The notes beneath the pieces are model-generated. The model saw only the letters and a list, made by a program, of their open reading frames with translations, had not been told where the DNA came from and made no database searches. Position numbers and translations under genes: made by a program. A stretch of DNA of 64,000 nt from Miscanthus floridulus (Eukaryota; Streptophyta; Magnoliopsida; Poales; Poaceae): assembly GCF_019320115.1 (NCBI RefSeq), contig NC_089591.1:61318126-61382125 (forward strand). Reading direction: 5' to 3'. Below are positions 34,488 through 46,176 of the stretch, in pieces. Position 1 is the first letter of the stretch, and every line of letters starts with the position of its first letter.

Positions 34488-34874
34488 ACCGATGAACAAA
34501 CAGGCCATTATAAGTCGGATGAAGCTGTATGGGCCCGACGCTGGTGCAAGGCTTTCAAGAAGCAACGCGACCACGCCGAGATGGCTCACCGGTTCAAGAT
34601 ATTCGAATATTATGCACAGTATGTGCACGACTGGAACACTTATGTTCCTGAAGATCCAGAGGAAGCAGCCATTCACCTTGAGAAAAGAAGAGAGGCCACG
34701 TTACTTCTTTCAAAAGGCGAAGACGTCTCACACCTTGATGAGGGGCATGTGCCATATGCATTGGGTCGACTCTCCGACGGGGGAGATCCAGTTCTTCGTG
34801 AATGCGATTATGACTTGTTAAAGCTAATCGAAGAGAGGGAATCGAAGCATGCAGTGCTGTCAAAGATGTTATAG
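34488..34874 (+). pseudogene. I29-like propeptide fragment, right copy
   Basis: Identical by eye to 5067-5453 at the same position upstream of the second PDLP gene. Confidence 0.5.
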
Positions 34875-35508
34875 TAGAGCAGCTTGCTTAGGGAAACCCC
34901 AGACAGACCTTGAATGAGATGATGATCTGAACTCGCCAAATCTCTCTAATGCGATAAGTTCCGCTTTATTTGCTGTTCCATGTACTTGTGCTTCCATATG
35001 TGCTATGTTGTACTACTACCATGTCAAGGCGTCACCGGTCTGCGACAACAGTCGGAGTCGCGCCACGCAACTGCCCATGCTGCACTCTTATCTCGCCAGC
35101 TGGGGAGACAGAGAAGGAGAAGCGACGGCCGTTCGTTCCCCTGTGCCTACGCCTCGTGTAGTCTCGCTCTCGCCTGACTGACGACGATGATCCCCGGATG
35201 GACCGGAGCCAGACCAGAGTCACCGGCCAGCCGTTCGAGCAGGAATCGTCGTGTGGACTCGACTCGACCGACGTATAAAATTTCTAGAGAGGCCGCGCGC
35301 GCACCACAAGTCCTCCAGCTTCCCCAAGCGCAACGAAAGCGCGCATTTATTCTGTAAACTCCCCACCACCACCACCTCTCTCCTCACTGGCACTGCCTAG
35401 ACAAGGAGTCAAGGACTCGGAAAAGCATCGGGCGATCGCCACTGCTCGCCAGCCCCAGGGCCAGCCAGCCAGCGACGCACGGCAAGAACGCGCGCAGTTC
35501 CGTCAGTC

Positions 35509-38500
35509 ATGCATCGCCCGCGCAGCCATCTTTGCCGCTCCAGCGTCGCTGCGGTTGTTTTCGCCGCCATCATCATCATCGGGCTCAGCGCGGCGGGCGT
35601 CGGCGAGGCGGCCACGGGCACGTTCATCTACGCCGGCTGCTCGCCGTCCAAGTACCAGCCGGGCACCCCCTTCGAGGGCAACCTGGACTCGCTCCTCGCC
35701 TCCATCGCCAGCGCGGCGCCCAACGCCGGGTACAACAGCTTCACGGCGGGTGCCAACGGCACGGCCGCGTACGGTCTGTACCAGTGCCGCGGCGACCTGG
35801 GCGGCGCCGACTGCGCGGCGTGCGTGCGGGACGCGCTGGCGCAGCTGAGCCAGGTGTGCGCGGCGTCGTACGCGGCGTCGCTGCAGCTGGAAGGGTGCTA
35901 CGTGCGGTACGACAGCACCAACTTCCTGGGCACGCCCGACGCCGCCATGGTGTACCGCAAGTGCAGCACCAGCAGCAGCAGCGACGGCGGGTTCCTCAGC
36001 AACCGGGACGCCGTGCTCGGGGACCTGCAGCAGGGCGTGGGCGGGGCCAGCGGCGGGTACAAGGTGAGCAGCTCCGGCAGCGTGCAGGGCGTGGCGCAGT
36101 GCCTGGGCGACCTCGCGGCGGCCGACTGCACGGCGTGCCTGGCGCAGGCGGTCGGCCAGCTCAAGGGCACCTGCGGCACCGCGCTGGCCGCCGACGTATA
36201 CCTGGCGCAGTGCTACGTCAGGTACTGGGCCAACGGCTACTACTTCCGCCCGACACAAGGTACGTACAGACTAGTATTTTCCAACGCAAATTGTACGCGG
36301 TTTTGCCCTTGCGTTTGAGGCTTCGACACGGCAATACCGTGATCGCTGGGCTGGCTGGCTGGGGCTGGGCTGGCCAGCCCCCTCACAAAAACACTGTTTA
36401 TCAAAATCAGTCAATACTTTTCTCTCGTATAAACGAACCAGCAACGATACGAATCAGCCAACCGAACAGGGCGACTGCTAGTGCTGCTAGTGCGCGGTTA
36501 CTACGGATCGCAATTTCCGAGTGACCAGCTCGAGTTGCAGCAGGAATTGATTCCAGTAGGCGATAGGTAAACTTCCCAACGTTTGTAACAAAGAGATGGT
36601 GCAGAATATGTCCTCTGACACCCTTTTTCTCCCTATGGGCTTGTCAATGGATGGCGATCAGGACGAGAATGTCCAAGGCCCTCGCACTCAAGGCGATTAA
36701 GCGAGTAATTCCACGGGAAAGCTCGCTCCCAACGGCTTAGTTTTCAGTTGTCTAGGATCAATCGTGCCTGTTACTTAAAAATCTACAATATTTTTCTCTC
36801 ACAACAGTTCCTGTCAATTTACTAACCGACTTTAATACCAGCCGAATAGTTTCCACCAATTTACTAACCGACTTATGCCAGCCGAACGTGCTATAGACAG
36901 CAGCTTGAACGCGCTGTCCAGATTAGCAAAGGAGAAAGAGACAAGATAGCAATCACTTGACTGCTGACAAGTGACCACCGCGCCGCGCGCGCCATGACGA
37001 CCGGTGGTAACATTCTCTGTTCCACTTCCACCTCATCAGTCAAATCAGTAGCGGCTCCAGCACGATCCAGTCCAATATATTATGGGGGTTTGGTATGCAA
37101 TCATCCTGGAGTTTCTAGAGGAGAACCGCATGCGAGGCACAGTTACAACTGGACCCACTATAAGGGTATGTTTGGAACGAAGCTGTTTGGAACGAAGAAA
37201 TTCAAAACAGGGGAATAGGAAAAAACGCAGAAATAAAATATGATAAAAAATGAAAAACTACGGAATTTTAAAAGATAGGAACAGAAAATTTAGGCTGTTT
37301 GAAACACATAAATTTATAACATAGGAATTGTAACATGTTAGGTAAATATGGATACTTAGAAAATATTAAAAGCACCTAACCTCACGTGAACAAGAATCTA
37401 CTTTGCGTTGGCTGCTGCTTCTCTCTGTAGGTCAGCGCTTTGTCTCAGACTTCACGATAGGAAGAGAAACCAAGAGATCAGAGTGGATTTTCTGATTCCT
37501 ACGTTTTGAGATGGGAAGCAAACCTTTCCTCAGGAAAGGGAAGTTATAATCCTCCATTCCAAACGGACAGTGACGTCAGAAAAACAAAGGAATGCTATTC
37601 CTTTGAAGTTCCTACGAGAAACCTGCAATCCAAACAGGCCCTAATCAGGTTGCAGATGCTTTGAAGCGACAGTAATGAAAGGAGCTGCATTACTTCTTGA
37701 TCCAAAAGAGAATGACCAAAAGAGTACGTTTGGGTATGCTAGATTCGTATTTCCTGCATGGCTTCATCGAGCATCGTCACCTGCAGATGCAAAGGACTTT
37801 CAGCCGTAAGCTAGCCGTCGATTTCTCTTTCATTTGCCGTATATACCGATCCAAAACATTGTCCTGATCCACCAATAGCCACTAAAGACTAAACAAAAAA
37901 TGCCTATCACCAAGCATATCTATCAGGTTTAGGACTGCGCGGCCGCGATAGGCACGCACATTGTGGGATTGACGCTTGACGGCGGCGGCCAACCACCCCC
38001 TGTGCCGATGAATATATTCCCTATAAAACCAAAGGAGCATGAGGCTTTTACCCCGTGCCATTAAAAAAGTTTGTAATTATACATAAGTCATTATGAAAGT
38101 TGAACTCCTACGCGTGCCATCGTTCTGAACTTTCTTGCTCTCCAAGTCATTCCGTGTGTGTTATGTTTGTTTTTTACCATTTAGCAGCCCTTAAATATGG
38201 GCCTGGTCACTATAAACGTCCAAAATATCATTCTCTGGTCATATCCTCTTGCTTCTTTCTCTCTCTGTCTAGTGGAGCCAAACTGTCAGCGACCCGGCTC
38301 CACCTTCCTCCTCGCCGCGCGCCAGCCTCAAGTCGCGCCAATGCCGGGCTGGAGCTCGCCCGCCCGTGCCCGCGCCCTGGCCGCGCGCACCCGTGGCGGC
38401 TAGGGCGGAGCTCCCCCCCTGAGCGTGCTCGCGGTAGCCGATCTTGGCGAGCAGGTCGTCGATGGCGGAGAAGATGACGAGCTCGGCCTCGGCACGGGAG

Positions 38501-39863
38501 GACTCAAGGTCACGCGACGGCAGGATGTAGTGCTGCACATACGGCAGGATCGTCTCCTTCCCGAGCCCGGACCGCTTCAGCAGCCACGTCATGAACCAAA
38601 CACTGCGCTCGTCGAAGCCCGGGCACGCGCGGGAGTGCTCCAAGAACGTCACGAACGGGACGCGGCAGTTGGGTTTGGTACGAAAGCACGCGAAGTCCAC
38701 TAGGTACACCGCACGTGGCCGGAGCATTAGGTACTTGAGCTGCGCGGAGGAGCCACAGTGGAGGAGGGCACGGGGAGGCAGCATCCGCGACGCGCGGGTG
38801 ATCTCCACCGGGCGCGCGAGACGGTGGCTACGGCGAGCTCTACCAGGACTCGTGCAAGACGATGGTCGCCTCGAGCACAGCTGGCAGCTGCGCATGTGGA
38901 GGGTCATCCAGACCGGTAGCGCCAGCATAGTCGGGCACGATGCGATGCTTGGCAGCGGCCACGTCGGTGCAAGGCAGCGTGAAGCAGTTAACATGCGCTT
39001 CGGCAATGGTGTTGGCAACGACACGATGTCACCGGGGTCAACAGCGTGGACAGCAGCACGATGCCTTCTCGTGTTCGTGCTCACCGTGTCGCGCGATCGC
39101 CAATTGAGGGGACGCGAATCGGGGCTCATCGCTCTAGGCGTTGACGTCACCGCGTCTCGGTCGACCTCGGCCTGGGCCTCCTGCACCGCTGAGGCTCGCC
39201 GCCACACCAAGCCGGGAGCCAACCCCACCGTCTCTGGCCTCGTCAAGCTGGCGTTCGAGCCTACGGTCCGCACCACCTCGAGCACTCGGGACGGCATCGA
39301 GGGCGGAGAACCAGGCCGTAGTGCAGAGCTCCCTCGGTCCTTCGTGTACACAGGAAAGAGAGAGAGAGAAAGCTTGGGTGGCTGACAAACGGACTCCACT
39401 GTAAGGTAAAATGATCATTTCATCTGTCTGTTTGACACCGTTAAATAGAAAAGCGGACGGAATGGCTTGGAGAGTAAAGAAGTTTAGAATAATAGAACTC
39501 GTGAGAGCTTAACTCTTTTAATGGCTGGTACGTAATTTCAAACTTTTTTAAATGGCATACGGTAAAAGCCTCGAGGGGCGGAGCACTCGGGCAAGTGCGC
39601 AACTTTGCATATGCTATTCTAATCCTGCATCCGATGATCTGATGCTGTCTTGTGGTCACAGATTATTCGCAGGATGATGTCGGGAGGACTGTGGCCATAA
39701 TCGTCGGCATCTTGGCAGGACTGGCGCTCTTCGTGGTGTTCATCTCGTTCCTCAGAAAAACATGTAAGCCCCCCTAACCTGCTAAGCGTCGTGCAATCAT
39801 GCACACGGGATCGAGGCCTTGCCTTAACTGACCTCATGCAACTGGTGTCTCAATGCAGGCTAG
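35509..39863 (+). CDS. PDLP: Plasmodesmata-located protein, right copy
   Basis: Second copy of the PDLP gene, with exons 35509-36259, 39662-39763 and 39859-39863 and the same splice sites. The predicted 285-residue protein is identical to the left copy, and the promoter region with its TATA box is also duplicated, so both genes should be expressed alike. The large first intron carries the same MITE and Pack-MULE insertions, which therefore predate the duplication. Small indels between the copies begin only near the 3' end of this intron. Confidence 0.9.
37164..37641. mobile_element. Tourist-like MITE in PDLP intron 1, right copy
   Basis: Duplicate of 7743-8220 with the same flanking TAA repeats. 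Confidence 0.65.
38041..39572. mobile_element. Pack-MULE-like element in PDLP intron 1, right copy
   Basis: Duplicate of 8620-10148. Differences begin near its right end (an extra C near 39269 and a longer GA run near 39357), which shifts the minus-strand frame upstream of the KCS fragment. Confidence 0.7.
38419..38740 (-). pseudogene. Captured KCS fragment, right copy
   Basis: Identical by eye to 8998-9319, antisense inside intron 1 of the second PDLP gene. Confidence 0.8.
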
Positions 39864-40282
39864 CTTGGCCACTGGAACGGGCTTCCACTCTCAGACGTTG
39901 GCATAGGGATGGGCTCGGAAAAGAGATTGGTCTACTAGCATGGCCTGCAAAATGCTTCGTAAAGCACATGTAATGTAATCTCATTTTGTTAGCAATAGAT
40001 ATGGGCTATCAGAGGAGCACTACCTTGATTTGGGTCATCATTTTTGGTCCACTGATTATGGCCTACTTGCGATCATCCATCGCAACAGCATTCACGTCTG
40101 ATCTTAATCATTTCGGTAGTTGGATGAAGATCAGATTTGGCATTACTTTACATAGGTACGAACATAAGTACATGATGATATATACAAGTGATCATGGGTT
40201 CACACGGTCCCCAGATGATACGAGCTCGCACCCAGGCACAGGGGGCAGCAGACCTCGGGAGGCTTTGCTATTGATCTTATCA

Positions 40283-43200
40283 TCAAGCGCTGTGTCCCTG
40301 AGCCATTGTGCTCCACCTCGCCGAGTTGTAGCTGCTGCAAGCGCAGATGCTTGACTCCCTCATTTTCATCTCAGATATACGGCTGTTGCAAATGTTTGCA
40401 AACGCTCTCATGTGCTTCATGCCATACTGAGTAAGTGAGCCACACTGGGATTCGAAAATCCGCACCTAGCAAAAGAAATCAAGATGAGATAAGTCCAACA
40501 GGGCACTGACTGAATGCGAATGTGCATTAGCAAGGTAACTTCATGTGCATGCCTTATGTCAGAGTCGGATAAGAAAAATCAGTATACTCACCATCCTCTT
40601 CAAACAATCCCAGTCATCGACTAATGGTTGACCCGAGGTTCTAACAGCCTCAAGCATTGAAGGCCCTTTCTCAAATCCGAAGACAAGCCTCCCAATGAAA
40701 TCAATACTGCTGTCAAGATGTTTCCTATGTTGAACAGTTTCTTTAATCTCTATAAGAGCCCTCAGCTTCTCTACAGACTCCCCATTTAACTGCTCATACT
40801 GAAAGGAAGAACTGAACATTAGGAAACAGGAATAAAAGGAGGCTACTGGCTACCACAAGTGATTGGTAAAACTTCAGCTTGGTATTAGAGGAGTGAGCTT
40901 GACATCAAGATAAGTGTACGAGCTCTAACCCTCTCAAACATGGTGGCTATCGCAACAGCCTCTCACCAAGACCACAATTGTATTAGAAAGCTAGTTCTTC
41001 CTCCTATCTTCTCTAAGAAGAAGCCCATCTACAAGACTTGTTAAGCCATACCAAACAAGCCACATAGTTTCAACTTTTAATGGTGATAGTGTGAACTTGG
41101 AGGAAAAAGCACAACAGCTTTTAGCCAGTGATGGAACAAGCAAAACCCCTTTCTCGAACTGTCTTGTCAATTATTAACTAAATTTCTCTAAAACATACGT
41201 ATAAAATGTGCCAGCTTGTTTTTCAAATGAGCACTTCAAGGACTTAATTTGCGTGTTCCAACAAAAGAAATAAAGTGGTCATAAAAACTAAAGCATACCG
41301 ATGTATCATTGCCAACAACACACAATAAAAAAAAAGAGCCTGATCTTTTGTGTGAAGAATTTCTGGAAAATAACCAAGTAAACAGAAATAAACAACTCTA
41401 CCAGCTAACCCATAGAAATAGGCATAAGGATGGTTATAAAAGCAAGAAATACAACAACAACAACAAAGCCTTTAAGTCCCAAACTCATCTCCATTTAAGT
41501 GGCTAAGTTTTTACATTGGCTCGCCACGCCTAACACAACCCTCCTCCTTTACCAGGGCTTGGGACCTGCTATGCTGGGACACCAAAGGCGCCCCACCATA
41601 GGCGGAGTTGTTATAAAAGCAAGAAATAAAATATATTATTGTAACAACACAATGTAATGATGCCATATATATGAAGCAACGTATCATACTTTTCAACAAC
41701 AAATAAGTATCATTTACAGTGGTTTCATCTGAGAAATCGTTTATGCATGTTTTTACCTGGTGCAACAACACTTCATGTTTGAATTCAACAAAGTAGAGGA
41801 CAAGAATGCAAAACAACAAACAACCAATAGCCATACTTGGCATGATATATTCCATGAATGTTACTCAGAACGGCATCCATCTTTTTTCTATAATCCGCAA
41901 GTCTATATCATTGCAGTTCTTTTAGAGGAACAGTTCAGAGGTAGGGAGAATGCAAGAATAGTTAGGATTTACCCTCTTCCACATGAAGAGAAGATCAGCA
42001 TCTCTTTGATTGACTGCACCCTTAGGGCCTGGCCAAAGCAGCATGTTCGCGATGTTGGCATTAGCAGGATCAAAACCTTGATAAAGGAAAAGCTTCTCAT
42101 CCTTGAAGGTCTTATCACCATACTCCATAACATGAGAACCCTCTTTGTACTTATTTCGAGTTTGAGGTTCTTGTTTTCACCTGCCAAACAATTTTTTTTT
42201 TTAAGTTCTCGTTTCCACCCCCCTAACAAAGCAGGTGACTAGCTGATATTAAACAACATGGAGGAAGTGTGCTTGAGACTCACCACTTCATACTGATCCT
42301 TGATGGTTTCCTTCTTTAGATTGTGGGTTTGACTGCCAATTAGAATCAGATCAGTTCAAAAGAGCAGGCTCAGTAAGTATAATAGTCATAAGTACTTGCT
42401 ACCAAGCTTGTATATTCACGCCATATTGACTGAAAGAAAAGTAAAGCATAAAAGCACTATGCATTTACTTGTTAACAGTCCTCTGGTTGCTTGACAATCA
42501 ATACTTCCCCAACCTTTTCAATTATCTACTGTTTTTTACATGTATTTGCTATTACCACTTAGGACTGAACACTGTGGTCTGCCAATACCTTAAATACTAG
42601 TAAAGTGGATGATTATTTGTACTAAATAACAACCGCATATACCCCCTTATGTACTAAACATGTATGTACAAAACTAGAAAAGAATTCATGAATAGGTTCC
42701 AAATAACAGTGTTGATGCAAAGTTTAACTGCGTAGAATAAACCAAGTATGATAGATCAAATGGACCAATCATGACAAAAGGCAGTTTGATCATGAGCAAT
42801 AACACAATAGTCCAAGCATAAAAACACCTAGTATAACTGGAATTGTATCACACTACATAACTAAAAATAGCAAAACAACATATCAAATATGTAGGCTCCA
42901 TAAGATATACCTTCCACAAGTGTAGAGAAGCTAGAATTTGTTTTGATCTAACATAATATAATGTCGCACAGCAATGGATCTCAAATGAGTTTTATGGTCT
43001 TACCTGTCTTCCATCCAAGAAACACTGTACAAATCACCTAAACAGGTAGTGTACTCAGGAGGTGGTGATGGTTCCATCCCAGGGCAGTATGTTCCCCTAA
43101 CTATTTTCAACTGGATTTGAGGCTGTTGTGACATAAATATTTAGATCTTCAGGCATTAATCCCTCAAAGATACTGCCACTTTCACATGCTTCAACATATA

Positions 43201-44536
43201 TAACCTGACATTCAATGTAAAAGCGTATGAATTCCAGAATGGACTTATCTGGAGTGGAAAATAAAATGAAGAACCTATACCATTTTTGAGTAGCTATTGG
43301 AAGCATGCTTCTTTTTCAAAACCTTGATGAAATCAGCCAGCATACAGATATGGCAAGTTTGGCATACCTAAAATTTTGCTTAGTTAAGTAAGTGCCATAC
43401 AGAAATCAATTGAGCAACATCCAGTATGCAGTAACTAGTAAGTCAAAAATACGCACCAAGAACTCCAGGACCCCCATGATCTGAGTAATATATGAAGATG
43501 TGGTCATTAGGTTTGCTGTCTATCACCTTCTTACTTCCCTCCAGTGATAGCGCTTTTATTGCCCAAAAGGACAGCAAAGAAGTTTTCAGTAGTGACCTGA
43601 TCACCTGTGTAATCCTGCAATGAATGTGAAGTTGATCAAACTGGTGCAAAACATGAGCAATTGGAGCTGCCAATCCATATATGATCACAAAGCAGCAATC
43701 ATATTTTGATTTTGAGGGTAGACTACTCATGCACTTGTGCAAAACTGAGATTGAAGTGAAGAAACATCAAGTATTTACCTTTGGAACACCATTATAGACA
43801 TTTTCACCTTTAGGATGGTTAATGATAACCCCAGGCCTCGGGTTCAGAATGTTATGGGCAATATCATCATACATGAACACCATAATGTTCTCCTCCTTCA
43901 CTCCTCCCTTCCTGCAGTATCTGGTACGCATGGCACACATCGGCCTGCCAAGCATCAAGTGTACCATTGTGCCCTAAGTAAGCAGTCATAATGATTTCAT
44001 ACAACAAATTCTGTAGCAAACACACAATAAACAAATACTGTAGTCGTACAGAAGAAAGCACGGCGGAGCATTTTTCTGTGTGGCATGTTCAATCATCAGG
44101 CAGATCAGCTTTGAATCCCCACAAATTCGAAGCATCGAAACTCGAAACGCTTCGAATCGAATCGATCGGAAAGTCGCAACACTATCAAGCTAACAGGCAT
44201 GCGCAGGAGGGTAAAATCGATCCCGTGCTTCACATATAGTCCCCGCACTCCGGTCTCTGCGCCCTAGGCCCTCACAGCACTTTAAAGATGAGGCCGCCGC
44301 GGGCTCACCTGGTGCCGGTAGTTCCCGTAGCCGGAGGAGCCGGCGACGAGCACGGCCCACCTCGTCCCCACTTCATCCTCCTCAACCGCCGGAGCAGCAG
44401 AAGCAGCAGCAGCGTCACCCCCCTTCTCCGTCGGCATCCGTATCAGCGACTCCCACCCACCCTCCGCCGCCACGGCGGCGGCGGCGAGGGCCAGGAGCGA
44501 GAGGAGTCCACACAGCCACGCCGCAGCAGCCATCAC
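40283..44536 (-). CDS. VPE: Vacuolar processing enzyme (legumain), complete exon set, right copy; frame disrupted as written
   Basis: Nine exons on the minus strand: 44309-44536, 43779-43944, 43457-43614, 43281-43367, 43004-43204, 42284-42332, 41973-42180, 40592-40798, 40283-40465. The design is about 493 residues, usual for plant VPEs: signal peptide, [24 protein letters not shown], the catalytic His in YYSDHGGPG, the catalytic Cys in EACESGS, and the C-terminal propeptide. As written, exons 2, 3, 4, 5 and 7 each hold one extra base (near 43914, 43533, 43335, 43096 and 42157), and the exon 4 donor reads gtatag. The left copy lacks the last three. All five being insertions hints at sequencing error; a true pseudogene is the alternative. 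A Copia element sits 109 bp upstream of the ATG. Confidence 0.8.
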
Positions 44537-44644
44537 CGATAGCGAAGGGCGGCGCGTCAGACAGAGAGAGCAGGCGGGTAGTAGGTGACGGCGAGTCTGG
44601 GTCTGGGGGCGCCTTGTAAAAACGACCCGAAGTGACGTGTCGTG

Positions 44645-45643
44645 TGTTAAAATAATAGATAATTTTCATGTCATTTTAATTCCATAATTTAACAGCATGA
44701 TGATGACATATAAAGAAATATTAATCATTGAAATCATGATATCAATTATCTCCATGATGAAAATACATGCTAGATCATGTGTCATATGAAACATATAAAA
44801 AACAGAAACATGTGAACTTGATTCATAAATCATAACAGAGAAAAACTGGCATGATATACATCTTAGATTTGCAACAAGCATAAGGCTACATATGAAGCAA
44901 TATGACTGTAACGATAAAGCACACACATAGAGCATATATTTGACAGAAACAGACTGGTAATACTGGATATAGAGAACAAACTGAGAGAAGATGAAACGAT
45001 CATATCCCTCCCGTTCGTGATTCCTGAAGTCGACATGCTGTAGGAGAAGAATCCTCGACGAAGAAGACACCGGTGATCGGGAAGAAGACGAAGACTCTTG
45101 GGCAGTCGCGTAGACGCTCCCCAAAAACCTAATTGCCGATCCCCCGTGCAAGGTCCCGAACGACAAGGGCTTTCGGAGGCACCTGCCCTCTCGCTCCTCC
45201 GTGCGCGCAGAGTTACGAGATGAGGAAAAGCTATCGAACAACTGAAACCGTGTTTCTAGGAATGAGTCGCTCTTTTATCTAGAGATGGAAGAATCGTAAG
45301 GGAAGCCGAGAAGCCTCGGAGGCATGCGCCGGAAAGATCGAGAGTCTCAGGGAGATCAAGCGTCAGGTCGAGTTAGTGGGTGCTAAAAATTAACACACCA
45401 CGCCACGCCACGCCCCGGCCCGAGCCCGGCCGGTGGCGGCGGCGGCGGTGCGCGTGCGCGTATGGCACGCTCTTGTCCGTTTCTCAACTTCTCAAATTAG
45501 ACGGATCTCTTCCAATCATTTAAGTTGAGTCAATGTCCTTTTAACTTTCAATCCGATACAAATAATAATACCCACAATTACAAGCCATAGAGTTATTGAT
45601 TTATTAGATATATAAATGGGCCTAGCCCATAATAAATCCAACA
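44645..45643 (-). repeat. 3' LTR of the Copia element (left)
   Basis: 999 bp. It differs from the other LTR by scattered substitutions and by about 120 extra bases near 45281-45405, including a copy of agagatggaagaatcg. The difference implies an insertion that is not recent. Confidence 0.92.
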
Positions 45644-46176
45644 ATCCCCACCAAACTCTAGGGTTTGTAACTGTATAGTTCCAGAATCATAATTCTTTGA
45701 TATACCAGTGTTTCGATGGAGACTGTTAAGTTGAACATCCATCTAGAACAAGAGTTTCACTCAGTCACAACTGAACAATGGACTATGCCTTGAATTGACA
45801 GTTTTGTGTGAGGTGAGATTCACTCAAGTTCTTTGCTGATACTAGGTTGCAACAAGCATCCCCGCTGTTTGAAGCATATAAGCCACACTTCTATGCCTTT
45901 CATGAGTGTTTAGGGATAACCCAGGTTCCATAGACTGTGACCAGTAGTCTGACTCATATAGGTGTACTTCTCAAAAGATGTTCTGTAGGACATCTCATCT
46001 TTATTAGACTTTCCAAATACATTAAGGTAAATACCATCCTGTCTTATAGAAAGAAAGATATGCATCAGAGATAGGTTCATAGGGAACTTTCCTCTCAATC
46101 TACTTATAGCTTGTTTCACCACTCTACTTCACGGGATCTCCGATCACAAAGAGCAGGTTACCACTACAGTAGACTT

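Larger units (their letters stand above)
29404..43433. repeat. Right copy of the large direct segmental duplication
   Basis: Second copy of the block at 1-14000. It looks like the parental arrangement, because the VPE gene runs intact through the breakpoint into exons 3, 2 and 1 beyond 43433. Compared with the left copy, the first 3 kb show scattered substitutions, about 3.06-9.84 kb shows none that I could see, and the VPE part shows mostly single-base insertions. The homology may extend left of 29404 into 27.3-29.4 kb, but the matching part of the left copy lies outside the window. Confidence 0.97.

Noticed and set aside
41760..42242. Plus-strand 160-codon frame across VPE exon 7
   Set aside because: Antisense shadow of the VPE exon; the minus strand carries conserved legumain residues with proper splice sites.
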